Part shown: positions 42,652 to 53,821 of the stretch, one piece after another
Numbering within the stretch: the first letter of the stretch is position 1
How the letters are laid out: the number at the start of each line of letters is the position of its first letter
Assembly: GCF_947496515.1 (NCBI RefSeq)
Contig: NZ_CANMDB010000008.1
Location: forward strand, 159,712 to 223,711
DNA length: 64,000 bases
Source of the DNA: an uncultured Roseobacter sp.
Lineage (GTDB): Bacteria; Pseudomonadota; Alphaproteobacteria; Rhodobacterales; Rhodobacteraceae
Direction of reading: 5' to 3'
The notes under the pieces: generated by a model
What the model saw: the letters and a program-made list of their open reading frames with translations, nothing else
Database searches by the model: none
Told to the model about the DNA's origin: nothing
Program-made: the position numbers and the translations under genes

Positions 42652-44945
42652 CCCCGCGCCCTCGCGATGGCGGCCAGCACGGCCTCGGCTGTGGCGGGGG
42701 TTTGCAGATCGGCGTAATGCGGACCACACGCCTCCACCGCATTGCAAAGCGCCGAATAGGCGGAGATCCCCAGCATCAGGGGCGGCTCGCCCACCGCCTT
42801 GGAGCGGTAGATCGTCTCCTCGCGGTTCTCGCCATCCCACAGCGAGACGTTGAAGATATCGGGCCGGTCCGAACAGGCCGGGATCTTGTAGGTGGCGGGC
42901 GCGTGGGTGCGCAGGTGCCCCGCGTCATCCCAGAACAGCTCTTCGGTGGTCAGCCAGCCCGCGCCCTGCACATAGCCGCCCTCAATCTGGCCGATGTCCA
43001 GCGCGGGGTTCAGCGATGCGCCCACATCATGCAGAATGTCGGCCCTCAGAATACGGTTCTCGCCGGTCAGCGTGTCGATCACCACCTCGGTGACGGCCGC
43101 GCCGTAGGCAAAGTAGAAGAACGGTCGCCCCTGACCCTTGATCCGGTCCCATTCGACCTTGGGTGTCTTGTAGAACCCCGTGGCCGAAAGGCTGACCCGC
43201 GCGAGATAGGTGATCTGCGCGGCCTCCGCAAAGCTGTAGGAGGCCTGCGGAACATGCACCTGCCCGCCCTCAAAGCGCACGTCGGCGGCGGCGCATTGAT
43301 GCTGCTCGGCCAACACATCTGCCATGCGGTCGCGGATCGTATCGCACGCGGCTTTCACCGCCATGCCGTTGAGATCACTGCCGGAAGAGGCCGCTGTGGC
43401 GGAGGTATTGGGCACCTTTCCGGTATCTGTCGCGGTGATCTTGACCGCGGCCAGATCCACGCCAAAGCGATCAGCGGCGACCTGCGCCACCTTCTGGAAC
43501 AGCCCCTGTCCCATCTCCGTCCCGCCATGGTTGAGATGGATGGATCCGTCCTGATACACGTGCACCAGCGCACCCGCCTGGTTGAGATGGGTAAGCGTAA
43601 AAGAAATTCCGAATTTCACCGGTGTCAGTGCGATGCCCTTTTTCAGCACGGGTTGGCTGGTGTTCCACGCCGCGATGGCTGCCCGCCGCGCGGTGTAATC
43701 CGATGAGCGTTCCAGCGCGGCTACCATTTCTGGCAGGATGAAATCCTCCACCGGCTGACCGTAAGGGGTGGTTTGGGGCGCGGCCTGGCCTGAGCTGCTC
43801 TCGCCGGACCGATAGAAATTGACGCGCCGGATCTCCAGCGGATCACGCGCCAGATGCATCGCGATATGGTCCATCACCCGTTCGATCCCCAGCATCCCCT
43901 GCGGCCCGCCAAAGCCGCGAAAGGCCGTGGCGCTTTGGGTATTGGTGCGCAACCTGTGGCTGGTGATCCGCACGGCGGGCAGGAAATAGGCGTTGTCCGC
44001 GTGCAGCATGGCCCGGTCCGCCACCGGCAGCGACAGATCCTGCGCCCAGCCGCAGCGTGCGTAATGGGTGACGTCGATGCCCTGGATCCGCCCGCTTTCG
44101 TCAAAGCCAACGTCGTAGTCGATCCGGAAGTCATGCCGTTTGCCGGTGATGACCATGTCATCGTCCCGGTCATAGCGCATCCGGCAGGGCCGCCCCGTGG
44201 CAGCAGCCACGACGGCGCACGCCACCGCAAGCGCGTTGCCCTGGCTTTCCTTGCCGCCGAAGCCGCCGCCCATGCGGCGCGTTTCAACCCGCACGCTGTG
44301 CATGGGCTGACAGAGCGCTTCTGCCACCTTGTGCTGGATCTCCGTGGGGTGCTGAGTGGAACTCATCACCACCATGTCCCCGCCTTCCTGGGGCAGGGCG
44401 AGGGCGGCCTGGCCTTCCAGATAGAAGTGTTCCTGCCCGCCAACGTGCAGCTGTCCGGAAAGGCGGTGCCGGGCGCTGGACAGCGCGGCCTCGACGTCAC
44501 CGCGGCCGTAAATGCGCGGGCCGTCCTCGAACCGGCTGTCCTGCGCCAGCGCATCCTCCACGCTCAGGGTGGTGGGTGCCGCCGTGATCTGTGCCTTGCC
44601 GCGCCGCGCCGCGTGCCGGGCCGCCAGATGCGAGGTGGCGGCCACCAGAAAGAGCGGCTGCCCGGCGTAGTGGACCTGACCCTCCGCCAGCAGCGGCTCG
44701 TCGTGTATCGACGGCGAGACATCGTTGTCAAAGGGCAGATCGGCCGCCGTCAGCACGGCGATCACCCCGGGGGCCGCCCGCACGGCGTCAAGGTCAAGCC
44801 CGTCGAGCGTGCCCGCCGCCTGATCGCTCAGCCCGAAGGCCAGATGCAACGTGTTGCGCGGGGTTGGTATGTCGTCCACATAGCGTGCAGCACCGGTCAC
44901 ATGCAGGGTGGCGGCGTCATGGGGCAGGGGTTTGGCGACGCTCAC
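42648..44945 (-). CDS. xdhB: Xanthine dehydrogenase molybdopterin-binding subunit XdhB
   Basis: A 765-residue molybdenum hydroxylase large subunit. Visible are [13 protein letters not shown] at the N terminus, [56 protein letters not shown] and, near the C terminus, [14 protein letters not shown], whose glutamate is the catalytic base of the family. It oxidises hypoxanthine and xanthine to urate. The GTG at 44945 overlaps the xdhA stop (GTGA); the frame is open upstream but inside xdhA. Confidence 0.94.
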   Translation of the reverse strand: MSVAKPLPHDAATLHVTGAARYVDDIPTPRNTLHLAFGLSDQAAGTLDGLDLDAVRAAPGVIAVLTAADLPFDNDVSPSIHDEPLLAEGQVHYAGQPLFLVAATSHLAARHAARRGKAQITAAPTTLSVEDALAQDSRFEDGPRIYGRGDVEAALSSARHRLSGQLHVGGQEHFYLEGQAALALPQEGGDMVVMSSTQHPTEIQHKVAEALCQPMHSVRVETRRMGGGFGGKESQGNALAVACAVVAAATGRPCRMRYDRDDDMVITGKRHDFRIDYDVGFDESGRIQGIDVTHYARCGWAQDLSLPVADRAMLHADNAYFLPAVRITSHRLRTNTQSATAFRGFGGPQGMLGIERVMDHIAMHLARDPLEIRRVNFYRSGESSSGQAAPQTTPYGQPVEDFILPEMVAALERSSDYTARRAAIAAWNTSQPVLKKGIALTPVKFGISFTLTHLNQAGALVHVYQDGSIHLNHGGTEMGQGLFQKVAQVAADRFGVDLAAVKITATDTGKVPNTSATAASSGSDLNGMAVKAACDTIRDRMADVLAEQHQCAAADVRFEGGQVHVPQASYSFAEAAQITYLARVSLSATGFYKTPKVEWDRIKGQGRPFFYFAYGAAVTEVVIDTLTGENRILRADILHDVGASLNPALDIGQIEGGYVQGAGWLTTEELFWDDAGHLRTHAPATYKIPACSDRPDIFNVSLWDGENREETIYRSKAVGEPPLMLGISAYSALCNAVEACGPHYADLQTPATAEAVLAAIARARG

Positions 44946-46351
44946 GGGGTGACCTCCTGCACGCTGACGTCGCATCCCTGGTCCGCATGCCAATAGCGCA
45001 GCAGCATGTTTTGCGCCGTCTCCAGCCGGTAGGCGGCACTGGCGCGCATGTCCGAGAGTGGCTGGAAGTCTTGGGCCAGCGCCTCCATGGCTGCACGCAC
45101 GGTGTCTTCGGCCCAGGGCTGACCGGTCAAAGCCGCCTCGGCACCGGCGGCCCGTCGCGGCGTGCCGGCCATCCCGCCGTAGGCCAGCCGGGCCGAGGTG
45201 ACAATCCCGTCCTCCACGGTGATCGACAGGCAGCCGCAGACCGCCGAGATGTCCTGATCGAACCGTTTGGACAGCTTGTAGCAGCGCAGGCGATCGCTTT
45301 GGGCAGGCAGGCTGATCGCTTCGACAAACTCGCCGGGGGCACGGTCCTGCTTGCCGTAGTCCAGAAAGAAATCCTCCAGCGGCAGGCTGCGCCGTTCCTC
45401 TCCTCGCCGCAGATGCAGCGTCGCGCCAAGTGCGATGAGCGCGGGCGTCCCGTCCCCGATGGGTGAGCCATTGGCGATGTTACCGCCGATGGTTGCAGCG
45501 TTGCGGACCTGCACGGATCCGTAGCGCCGGATCAGGGCGCCAAAGGACGGGTGCGGTTCTGCCACGGCGGCTTCCAGCTCCGTCAGGGTCGTCATTGCAC
45601 CGATGCGCAACCCCGTCTCCGTCTGGTGAACGCCGCGCAGACCAGCGCAGCGGTTCAGGAAGGCAACGTTCCCCAGATCGCGCATCTGCTTGGTCACCCA
45701 AAGCCCTACGTCCGTGGCCCCGGCGATGAGCGTGGCGTCCGGATGCTCCAGATACCAGGCCGCGAGGGCCTGCGTGGTCTCGGGCTGCACCCAGGGAGGG
45801 GGCTGCCTGCCCCCGCCGCGCTGGCGCGCGTCTCCCCCGGGAGTTTTTTCGGCAAGATGAGGGAGCGCGTCGCGCATGTGATCGGGCACAGGGGCCGTGC
45901 TGGCGGCTTGGGCGGCGCGGATGATCGGTGCGTAGCCGGTGCAGCGGCAGAGGTTGCCCGCAAGCTGGGTGTCGTGATCGGTGGCCCCGTTCAGATGCGC
46001 CGTGGCCATGGTCACCACAAAGCCGGGCGTGCAAAAGCCGCACTGGCTGCCATGGTGCTCGATCATCGCGCGCTGGACGGGGTGAAGCGTGCCATCGGGG
46101 GCGGCGATGCCCTCAACCGTGCGGACCGCCTTGCCGTTGAGCTGCGGCAGGAACAGGATGCAGGCGTTCAGCGCCTGCGCGCCGCCCTCGTCCGTTACCA
46201 TGACGGAACAGGCCCCGCAATCGCCCTCGTTGCAGCCTTCCTTGGTGCCGGTGAGCCCGCGCTCTTCGCGCAGCCAGTCCAGCAGGGTAACGGTGGGGCT
46301 GACGTCAGCGAGTGTCACCTCTTGCCCGTTCAGGCGGAACGAAATCTCCAT
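44942..46351 (-). CDS. xdhA: Xanthine dehydrogenase small subunit XdhA (2Fe-2S and FAD domains)
   Basis: A 469-residue protein from the ATG at 46351 ([12 protein letters not shown]). A plant-type 2Fe-2S domain has [12 protein letters not shown] (about 39-50), a second 2Fe-2S helical domain has [12 protein letters not shown] and [11 protein letters not shown], and an FAD domain has [12 protein letters not shown] and [13 protein letters not shown]. In the linker between the second cluster domain and the FAD domain, 24 codons (about residues 162-185, read as [20 protein letters not shown] and on) come from an in-frame REP-like repeat. Because this linker is flexible, the enzyme is probably still active. 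First gene of the xdhABC-importer operon. Confidence 0.93.
   Translation of the reverse strand: MEISFRLNGQEVTLADVSPTVTLLDWLREERGLTGTKEGCNEGDCGACSVMVTDEGGAQALNACILFLPQLNGKAVRTVEGIAAPDGTLHPVQRAMIEHHGSQCGFCTPGFVVTMATAHLNGATDHDTQLAGNLCRCTGYAPIIRAAQAASTAPVPDHMRDALPHLAEKTPGGDARQRGGGRQPPPWVQPETTQALAAWYLEHPDATLIAGATDVGLWVTKQMRDLGNVAFLNRCAGLRGVHQTETGLRIGAMTTLTELEAAVAEPHPSFGALIRRYGSVQVRNAATIGGNIANGSPIGDGTPALIALGATLHLRRGEERRSLPLEDFFLDYGKQDRAPGEFVEAISLPAQSDRLRCYKLSKRFDQDISAVCGCLSITVEDGIVTSARLAYGGMAGTPRRAAGAEAALTGQPWAEDTVRAAMEALAQDFQPLSDMRASAAYRLETAQNMLLRYWHADQGCDVSVQEVTP
45796..45867. repeat. REP-like repeat, copy B, in frame inside xdhA
   Basis: A 72-bp unit with the same three parts as copy A: a G5/C5 hairpin (ggggg-CTGCCTG-ccccc), a GCGCTGGCGCGC block and the tail GAGTTTTTTCGGCAAGATGA followed by GGGAGCG. 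Its length is a multiple of three and it adds no stop in the xdhA frame. Confidence 0.8.
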
Positions 46352-46576
46352 GCTGTCAGTTCCGCCGCGGTACAAGGGGCTCGTCCTGCCCGGCGTTCGA
46401 TGCGGCGTAGAACCTCGGGCGAGCAATATCAGCGCAAAGGCTATGCCCGCGTCTCCCTGATTTGCAAGCGGAAACCGGCGCAGGGGCGGGCTCGCCGGGT
46501 GCAGAGGGACGACGCGGCGCGAAAGCCATCACGCTTGATGCTGGTGGCCCGGCGCGCGGTCGCCTAGGGTCGGGGC

Positions 46577-49500
46577 ATGAGCACTGATCCCCGATTCATT
46601 CACCTGCGCAGCCACTCCGAGTATTCCCTGCTGGAAGGGGCGCTGCGGCTGAAGAAACTGCCCGAGCTGTGCCGCAAGGCGGGCATGCCGGCGCTGGCGC
46701 TGACCGACACGAACAACATGTTCGCGGCACTGGAGTTTTCGGTTGCCATGTCGGCGGCGGGCATCCAGCCGATCATGGGCAGCCAGGTGGATCTGAGATA
46801 TGTCGAGACGCGGCCGGGAGAGAAGCCGCGTCTGCCCGCGCCGGTGGTTCTGCTGGCCCAGTCCGAAGCCGGGTATCAGAACCTGATGAAGCTGAATTCC
46901 TGCCTCTATCTCGACAAGGGCGGCGCTCTGGCAGAGGTCACCATGGCCGAGTTGGCACAGCATGCGGGTGAGGTAATCTGCCTGACCGGCGGGCCGGACG
47001 GCCCGGTGGGCAAGTTGCTGCAAGCGGGTCAGGCGCCGGCCGCCGAGGCGCTGATGCGCGATCTGCTCTCGGCATTCGGCGACCGTCTCTACGTGGAATT
47101 GCAGCGCCATCCGGGTGAGGCGGGCCAGCCCGAAACCGAACGGCTGACCGAGCGTGGCTTTGTGGAAATGGCCTACGCGATGGATGTGCCGCTGGTCGCC
47201 ACCAATGATGTCTATTTCCCCGACGCAAAGATGTACGAGGCCCATGATGCGCTCGTCTGCATTGCCGAGGGCGCTTATGTCGATCAGTCCAGTCCACGAC
47301 GCCGGTTGACCGCTCAGCATTACTTCAAGTCCCAATCCGAGATGGTCGCGCTCTTTGCGGATCTGCCGGAAGCCATCGAGAACACGGTCGAGATTGCGCG
47401 TCGCTGTGCCTTTCAGGCGTATCGCCGCGATCCGATCCTGCCGAAGTTTGCCGATAACGAGATTGAAGAACTGCGCCAGCAGGCCCATGCCGGGCTCCGG
47501 GAGCGATTGGCGTTCATCCCGCATGCGACCAGTTTGGAGGATTACGAAAAGCGGCTCGACTTCGAGTTGGGTGTGATCGAGGGTATGGGATTTCCCGGCT
47601 ACTTCCTGATCGTTGCCGATTTCATCAAATGGGCCAAGGATCAGGACATTCCGGTCGGACCCGGCCGCGGGTCCGGAGCAGGGTCGCTGGTGGCTTACGC
47701 CCTGACGATTACCGACCTTGATCCGCTGCGGTACAACTTGCTGTTTGAGCGGTTCCTGAACCCGGAACGGGTGTCCATGCCGGACTTCGACATCGACTTC
47801 TGCATGGACCGGCGCGAGGAGGTCATTCGCTACGTTCAGGAGAAGTATGGCCGCGACAAGGTGGGACAGATCATCACCTTTGGCGCGCTTTTGTCAAAGG
47901 CCGCCGTGCGCGACATCGGCCGCGTGCTGCAGATGCCCTACGGTCAGGTGGATCGGCTGAGCAAGATGATCCCGGTGGAGGGGGTCAAACCGGTCAGCAT
48001 CGAAAAGGCGCTGGCCAGCGAGCCGCGTCTGCGGGAAGAGGCGCGCAATGAAGAGGTCGTGGCGCGCTTGCTGGAGTATGGCCAGCAGGTGGAGGGGCTG
48101 TTGCGGAACGCCTCGACCCATGCCGCCGGTGTGGTGATCGGGGACAGACCGCTGGACCATCTGGTGCCTCTCTACCAGGACCCGCGGTCAGACATGCCAG
48201 CGACCCAGTTCAATATGAAATGGGTGGAACAGGCGGGCCTGGTCAAGTTCGACTTTCTGGGTCTGAAGACACTGACGGTGATCCAGAACGCAGTGGATCA
48301 GATCAAGGCATCGGGGCGTCATCTGCACATTGCCGCGGACGGCACCGAGCTTTTTCAGCCGCCTGCCGGGCTCGAGGACGACATTGGCGCGATCCCGCTG
48401 GATGATGAGGCGTCCTATAAACTGTATGCAGCGGCGAAAACCGTGGCGGTTTTTCAGGTGGAAAGCTCCGGGATGATGGATGCGCTCAAGCGCATGAAGC
48501 CCACCTGTATCGAGGATATCGTGGCGCTTGTGGCCTTGTATCGTCCCGGTCCGATGGAGAATATCCCCACCTACTGCGATGTTAAGAACGGGCTGAAACC
48601 CCTTGAATCCATTCACCCTTTGATCGACGATATTCTGGAGGAAACCCAAGGCATCATCGTCTATCAGGAGCAGGTGATGCAGATCGCCCAGGTCATGGCG
48701 GGGTATTCTCTGGGCGGCGCGGATCTGTTGCGCCGGGCCATGGGCAAGAAGATCGCCGAGGAAATGGCCAAGGAGCGCCCGAAGTTCGAAAAGGGGGCCG
48801 TCGAGAATGGTGTCGACGCGAAGAAAGCCCGAGAAGTCTTTGACCTTCTTGAGAAATTTGCCAACTATGGTTTCAACAAATCGCATGCGGCAGCCTATGC
48901 GGTGGTCAGCTACCAGACCGCGTGGCTAAAGGCGAACCACCCGGTGGAATTCATGGCCGGGGTCATGAACTGCGACATTCATCTGACCGACAAGCTGTCC
49001 GTCTATTTTGAAGAGCTGCGCAAGCGGCTGGAACTGCCGTGGGTGCCGCCCTGCGTCAACCGTTCGGACGCGCCGTTCAAAGTGGAGGACGGGGCGCTGG
49101 TCTACGGTCTGGGTGCGCTCAAGAACGTCGGTCTGGAGGCGATGCGCCTCGTGACCGACGGACGTGCGGACCGGCCCTTTGCAACGCTCTTTGATCTGGC
49201 GCGCCGGGTCGATCTCAAACGTGTCGGCAAGCGCCCGCTGGAGATGCTGGCCCGCGCCGGGGCGTTTGACCAGCTTGACGGGAACCGGGCGCGGGTCTTC
49301 GCGGCGCTCGATGCGCTCGTGGCCTATTCCGCCGCGATCCACGAGCAGAAGGCCTCCGACCAGGTGTCTCTCTTCGGCGAGGCGGGAGAAGACCTGCCCG
49401 AACCGCGATTGCCACAGATCGACGACTGGCAACCCGCAGAGCGACTGGGGGAGGAGTTCAAGGCGGTTGGTTTTTATCTCTCGGGGCACCCGCTCGACGA

Positions 49501-50095
49501 CTATATGGCGCCGCTGCGCAGACGGATGAGCAATGATCGCGGCATGCCCTTCATGACGTTGGACGACCTGACCGAAAAGGTCACGACCAAGGGCGCCATG
49601 AATGCGCGGCTTGCGGGCATCGTCGCGGGTCGTCAGGAACGCAAATCCGCGCGCGGCAACCGGTTTGCCTTTGCGCAGATGTCGGACCCTACCGGCGCCT
49701 ACGAGGTGACGTTGTTCTCCGACACGCTGGAGGCCGCGCGCGCCCATCTGGAGACAGGCTCTAAGGTGATCGTGGCCGTGGAGGCGACGATGGAGTCGGA
49801 TCAGTTGAAGCTTTTGGGCCGGTCGGTCACGCCGGCGGATACGGTGGCCGCGGAAGCGGACGGTGCGGGCCTGAAAATCTTCGTGACCGTGCCAGAGGCG
49901 GTCGATGCCGTCGCACAGATCCTAGAAGCAGCTGTCAGCACAGGGCGTGGCCGCAGCCCGGTGGAGCTGTGCCTGAGGGATCCGGATCTGCCGGGCGAGG
50001 TTTCCGTGGATCTTGGCCCGCGGTTTGTGGTGAACCCCAGGATCAAGGGCGCGATCAAATCGCTCAGCGGCGTGCTGGAGGTCGAAGACATCTGA
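46577..50095 (+). CDS. dnaE: DNA polymerase III subunit alpha
   Basis: A 1172-residue replicative polymerase. A PHP domain at the N terminus (FIHLRSHSEYSLLEGALRL) is followed by the polymerase core with GPGRGSGAGSLVAYAL and the catalytic PDFDIDFCMDRREEVI (about residue 405), QVESSGMMDALKRMKP, the helix-hairpin-helix KRPLEMLARAGAFD-like region and an OB fold near the C terminus (ARLAGIVAGRQERKSARGN). Length matches DnaE1. It stands alone on the plus strand, diverging from the xdh operon. Confidence 0.96.
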   Translation: MSTDPRFIHLRSHSEYSLLEGALRLKKLPELCRKAGMPALALTDTNNMFAALEFSVAMSAAGIQPIMGSQVDLRYVETRPGEKPRLPAPVVLLAQSEAGYQNLMKLNSCLYLDKGGALAEVTMAELAQHAGEVICLTGGPDGPVGKLLQAGQAPAAEALMRDLLSAFGDRLYVELQRHPGEAGQPETERLTERGFVEMAYAMDVPLVATNDVYFPDAKMYEAHDALVCIAEGAYVDQSSPRRRLTAQHYFKSQSEMVALFADLPEAIENTVEIARRCAFQAYRRDPILPKFADNEIEELRQQAHAGLRERLAFIPHATSLEDYEKRLDFELGVIEGMGFPGYFLIVADFIKWAKDQDIPVGPGRGSGAGSLVAYALTITDLDPLRYNLLFERFLNPERVSMPDFDIDFCMDRREEVIRYVQEKYGRDKVGQIITFGALLSKAAVRDIGRVLQMPYGQVDRLSKMIPVEGVKPVSIEKALASEPRLREEARNEEVVARLLEYGQQVEGLLRNASTHAAGVVIGDRPLDHLVPLYQDPRSDMPATQFNMKWVEQAGLVKFDFLGLKTLTVIQNAVDQIKASGRHLHIAADGTELFQPPAGLEDDIGAIPLDDEASYKLYAAAKTVAVFQVESSGMMDALKRMKPTCIEDIVALVALYRPGPMENIPTYCDVKNGLKPLESIHPLIDDILEETQGIIVYQEQVMQIAQVMAGYSLGGADLLRRAMGKKIAEEMAKERPKFEKGAVENGVDAKKAREVFDLLEKFANYGFNKSHAAAYAVVSYQTAWLKANHPVEFMAGVMNCDIHLTDKLSVYFEELRKRLELPWVPPCVNRSDAPFKVEDGALVYGLGALKNVGLEAMRLVTDGRADRPFATLFDLARRVDLKRVGKRPLEMLARAGAFDQLDGNRARVFAALDALVAYSAAIHEQKASDQVSLFGEAGEDLPEPRLPQIDDWQPAERLGEEFKAVGFYLSGHPLDDYMAPLRRRMSNDRGMPFMTLDDLTEKVTTKGAMNARLAGIVAGRQERKSARGNRFAFAQMSDPTGAYEVTLFSDTLEAARAHLETGSKVIVAVEATMESDQLKLLGRSVTPADTVAAEADGAGLKIFVTVPEAVDAVAQILEAAVSTGRGRSPVELCLRDPDLPGEVSVDLGPRFVVNPRIKGAIKSLSGVLEVEDI

Positions 50096-50191
50096 ACGGG
50101 GCTGCTGGGCGGGCGAACGGCCCGCGCGGGCTGTTGCCACCGCGCCGCTCGGAACGCGCGCAGGTGTAGCCGTCCGGCAACGCTAACCGCG

Positions 50192-50386
50192 TCAGTAGTG
50201 CGGTGGCCGCTCATCCCCGACCACGATACCGCCCGAGCTTTGCTGTTCACGTTCGCCTTCGCGCTGCATCAGCATGACAACACGGCGGGTGAGTGTTGCG
50301 ATTTCGGATTCCTGCCGCGCCACGACGTCTGACAGGTCCTCCACCGTTCGCGTCAGATGCGCGATCTGCTCTTCGAGTTTTTCCAT
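50192..50386 (-). CDS. slyX: SlyX family protein
   Basis: A 64-residue protein, predicted as one long coiled coil ([20 protein letters not shown] and onward to about residue 45) ending in the family's hallmark PPHY. The role of SlyX is unknown. It lies between convergent dnaE and divergent hisS. Confidence 0.87.
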   Translation of the reverse strand: MEKLEEQIAHLTRTVEDLSDVVARQESEIATLTRRVVMLMQREGEREQQSSGGIVVGDERPPHY

Positions 50387-50487
50387 GCCCGGCTGTTAGC
50401 ACGCGACCCCGCCCGGCGAAAGACGGCGCCTTGCCCCCTGTCCCCCGTTGGGCTAGACCGCGCGCGACACCGACCCGAGGGCGATCC

Positions 50488-52056
50488 ATGGCCAAACCCA
50501 AAAAGACCCCGCGGCCCAAGGCGGAAACGCCCAAGGGCTTTCGCGACTACTTCGGCGCTGAGGTGACTGAGCGGACGGAGATGCTGTGCAGGATTGCCGA
50601 AGTCTACCACCGCTACGGGTTCGATGCGCTGGAAAGCGCCGGGGTGGAGACGGTCGAGGCCCTGGGTAAGTTCCTGCCCGATGTGGACCGCCCGAACGAA
50701 GGTGTTTTCGCCTGGCAGGAGGATGCCGAGGCTGACAAGCCGGGCGACTGGCTGGCGCTGCGCTATGATCTGACGGCGCCGCTGGCGCGGGTCTACGCGC
50801 AGCACCAGAATGATCTGCCCAAACCCTACCGCCGCTATGCCATGGGGCCTGTCTGGCGCAACGAAAAGCCGGGGCCGGGTCGGTTTCGTCAGTTTTATCA
50901 ATGCGATGCGGATACGGTCGGCGCGCCTTCGGTGGCGGCGGATGCGGAGATCTGTGCGATGCTCTGCGACTGTCTGGAAGCGGTTGGGATCGACAAGGGC
51001 GACTATGTGGTCCGGGTGAACAACCGCAAGGTGCTCAATGGTGTGCTGGAGGTCGCAGGGCTCGCTGGCGACGACAAGGAAGCCGAACGCGGCATCGTGT
51101 TGCGCGCTATTGATAAGCTCGACCGGTTGGGTATCGAAGGTGTGCGCGCGCTGCTTGGCGGGGGGCGTAAGGACGAGAGCGGGGATTTTACCCAAGGGGC
51201 AGGGCTCACTGATACGCAGAGCGATGTGATCGTTTCGTTTCTGCGTGCCAACGATGAGGTTGTTTCCGCTGCTGCAGAACAGCAAGCTCACGTGGCCGAA
51301 AGGCGGGATATCAACGTCAACCACAACATGGCGGCTTACCTTACGGACGTTGTGGGGGGGTCCAACGTTGGTCAGCAGGGGGTTGAGGAACTTCGAGAGA
51401 TTGCCGATTTGCTATTTGCCGCCGGCTATGGCCCCAACCGCATTATCATTGATCCCTCCGTGGTCCGTGGTCTCGGCTACTACACCGGGCCGGTCTACGA
51501 GGCGGAGCTGACCTTTGAGGTGAAAGATGAGAAGGGGCGCACGCGCAACTTCGGCTCGGTCGCGGGGGGCGGGCGCTATGACGATCTCGTCAAGCGCTTC
51601 ACCGGGCAGGAAGTGCCCGCAACCGGCGTCTCCATCGGTGTCGACCGGCTGCTCGCCGCGCTGAGGATGAAGGGCCGGGCTCAGATCACAGACCCGGGGC
51701 CGGTTGTTGTCACCGTGATGGACCGGGGCCGCATGGCGGACTACCAGAAGATGGTGGCAGACCTGCGCGCGGCAGGCATCCGCGCGGAGGTCTACCTCGG
51801 CAACCCGAAAAACTTCGGCAACCAGCTCAAGTATGCGGACAAGCGGCAAAGCCCCGCAGCCATCATCGAGGGCGCGGACGAGCAGGCCCGCGGGGTCGTG
51901 CAGATCAAGGACCTGATCCTCGGTGCACAGATCGCCGAGAACGCCACACTGGAGGAATGGAAGGACCGGCCCAGCCAATATGAGGTGCCCTCCGAGGATC
52001 TGGTTGCGAAGGTACGCGAGATCCTCGCGCAACACGGGCTGTCGGACGCCACATGA
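50488..52056 (+). CDS. hisS: Histidyl-tRNA synthetase
   Basis: A 522-residue class II aminoacyl-tRNA synthetase. Motif 1 lies near [15 protein letters not shown], motif 2 in [20 protein letters not shown], the histidine-binding stretch is [15 protein letters not shown], and motif 3 is [15 protein letters not shown]-terminal anticodon-binding domain contains [20 protein letters not shown]. The ATG at 50488 gives the standard start [20 protein letters not shown]; the open frame upstream is part of the slyX complement. hisZ follows with an ATGA overlap. Confidence 0.95.
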   Translation: MAKPKKTPRPKAETPKGFRDYFGAEVTERTEMLCRIAEVYHRYGFDALESAGVETVEALGKFLPDVDRPNEGVFAWQEDAEADKPGDWLALRYDLTAPLARVYAQHQNDLPKPYRRYAMGPVWRNEKPGPGRFRQFYQCDADTVGAPSVAADAEICAMLCDCLEAVGIDKGDYVVRVNNRKVLNGVLEVAGLAGDDKEAERGIVLRAIDKLDRLGIEGVRALLGGGRKDESGDFTQGAGLTDTQSDVIVSFLRANDEVVSAAAEQQAHVAERRDINVNHNMAAYLTDVVGGSNVGQQGVEELREIADLLFAAGYGPNRIIIDPSVVRGLGYYTGPVYEAELTFEVKDEKGRTRNFGSVAGGGRYDDLVKRFTGQEVPATGVSIGVDRLLAALRMKGRAQITDPGPVVVTVMDRGRMADYQKMVADLRAAGIRAEVYLGNPKNFGNQLKYADKRQSPAAIIEGADEQARGVVQIKDLILGAQIAENATLEEWKDRPSQYEVPSEDLVAKVREILAQHGLSDAT

Positions 52057-53132
52057 TCACCCGCGCGCAGACGCTGGCGCGGGCGGCTGAGTTGCGTGCG
52101 CGCTTCGAGGCGGCGGGCGCGCTGCCGGTGGAGACGCCGATCCTGCAATCGGCCGAGACCCTGCTGGATCTCTACGGAGAAGACATCCGCGCGCGCGCCT
52201 ATGTCACGTCAGACGCGCTGCGCGGTGAGCAGATGCTGCGCCCCGATTTTACCGTGCCGGTCGTGCAAATGCATATGGAGCAGGGGGCGGAGCCTGCCCG
52301 CTACACCTATGCAGGCGAGGTCTTCCGCCGTCAGGAGGAGGATCCCGGACGCGCAAGCGAATATGTGCAGGTGGGCTACGAAGTCTTTGACCGATCGGCC
52401 CCCGCTGCGGCGGATGCAGAGGTTTTTGCGCAGATCAGCGAGGCGCTGCGTCCGCTGGAGCTGCGCGCGGCCACAGGTGATATCGGGATCCTGATGGCGG
52501 CGGTTGCCGGGCTCGACACGACCGACGCGCGCAAATCGGCCCTGCTGCGGCATATCTGGCGGCCCCGGCGCTTTCGCGCGCTGCTGGACCGCTACGCCGG
52601 TCGCGTGCCTGCGGCCAAGCATCGGGAGGCGCTGCTGGCAGGACAGATCGCCAGCGCAGCGCCGGTGATCGGCAAACGCACGGCGGCGGAGATCGCGGCG
52701 CGGATCGAGGCCCTGCGCGAGGATGCCGCCGCACCGCCTCTCAGCACTGCGGAGGTCGCCCTGTTGGACATGCTCTTGGGGGTGCGCGAAACGCTGCCCT
52801 TCGCGCTGGAGCAACTGCGGGATATCTCGGTCGATATGCCTGCGATCGCGCCTGCGGTGTCCCGGTTGGGGGAGCGGAGCCAAGCGCTGGCGGCGCGCGG
52901 TGTCGATGTGGATGCTCTGGCGTTCGAGGCCAGCTTTGGCCGGGCCTCGATGGAGTATTACGACGGTTTCGTTTTCGGCTTTTTCAGTCCGCAGCACCCG
53001 GATTGGCCGGCCATTGCCACGGGCGGGCGCTACGACGCGCTGACCCGCAGGCTGGGGCAGGGGCGGGAGATCCCCGCAGTGGGCGGCGTGCTGCGCCCCG
53101 GTCTGATGCTGGAACTGGAGGCGCGGCCATGA
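52053..53132 (+). CDS. hisZ: ATP phosphoribosyltransferase regulatory subunit
   Basis: A 359-residue HisRS paralogue lacking aminoacylation: it keeps [14 protein letters not shown] and [20 protein letters not shown] but has a weakened motif 3. With short-form HisG it forms the hetero-octamer that catalyses and feedback-regulates the first step of histidine synthesis. It overlaps hisS at the start and hisG at the end (both ATGA). Confidence 0.93.
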   Translation: MITRAQTLARAAELRARFEAAGALPVETPILQSAETLLDLYGEDIRARAYVTSDALRGEQMLRPDFTVPVVQMHMEQGAEPARYTYAGEVFRRQEEDPGRASEYVQVGYEVFDRSAPAAADAEVFAQISEALRPLELRAATGDIGILMAAVAGLDTTDARKSALLRHIWRPRRFRALLDRYAGRVPAAKHREALLAGQIASAAPVIGKRTAAEIAARIEALREDAAAPPLSTAEVALLDMLLGVRETLPFALEQLRDISVDMPAIAPAVSRLGERSQALAARGVDVDALAFEASFGRASMEYYDGFVFGFFSPQHPDWPAIATGGRYDALTRRLGQGREIPAVGGVLRPGLMLELEARP

Positions 53133-53821
53133 CGATCCGGCTGGGCGTGCCGTCCAAGGGGCGGCTGATGGAAAAGACCTTTGACTGGTTCGGCGCGCGC
53201 GGTGTGACGCTGAGCCGCAGCGGGTCGGAGCGGGAATACGCAGGTCAGGTCGAAGGCGTTGCGGGCATGTCGCTGGTGCTGCTGTCGGCGGGTGAGATGC
53301 CGCGGGAACTGGCAACGGGCCGGGTGCATTTCGGTGTCACCGGCACGGATCTTGTGCGGGAAAAACTGCCCCTCTGGGAACAGCAGGTGGAGCCGGTCGC
53401 CGAACTGGGCTTTGGTCAGGCAGATCTGGTGATCGCCGTGCCGCAGGCCTGGATCGACGTGGAAACGCTGGATGATCTGGACGGGGCAGCGGCGGCCTTT
53501 CGGGCGGCGCACGGGATGCGGTTGCGCATCGCGACCAAGTACCACCGGCTGGTGCGCGAGCACTTGCGGCAGGGTGGCGTTGCTGATTATGCGCTGGTGG
53601 ACAGCCAGGGCGCGACCGAGGGGACCGTGGCGAATGAGACCGCGGAGGCCATCGCGGACATCACGTCGAGCGGCGAGACCTTGCTGGCCAATCACCTGAA
53701 GGTGCTGAGCGAGCCTCCGATCCTTCGGTCCCAGGCGACCTTGTGGCGCAGCCGAAAAGCGCAGGTGCAGGCACAGGACCGCGCGGTCATCGACGCGCTG
53801 ATGGCTCAGCTGGCGCTATAG
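53129..53821 (+). CDS. hisG: ATP phosphoribosyltransferase catalytic subunit, short form
   Basis: A 230-residue enzyme starting RLGVPSKGRLMEKTFDWFGA. It carries ARGVTLSRSGSEREYAG, HFGVTGTDLVREKLP and the PRPP-binding region VDSQGATEGTVANETAEAIA. It joins ATP and PRPP in step one of histidine biosynthesis. The length, without the C-terminal regulatory domain, is the HisZ-dependent short form, consistent with hisZ upstream. Its TAG stop overlaps the convergent DUF1489 gene by 6 bases. Confidence 0.95.
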   Translation: MTIRLGVPSKGRLMEKTFDWFGARGVTLSRSGSEREYAGQVEGVAGMSLVLLSAGEMPRELATGRVHFGVTGTDLVREKLPLWEQQVEPVAELGFGQADLVIAVPQAWIDVETLDDLDGAAAAFRAAHGMRLRIATKYHRLVREHLRQGGVADYALVDSQGATEGTVANETAEAIADITSSGETLLANHLKVLSEPPILRSQATLWRSRKAQVQAQDRAVIDALMAQLAL

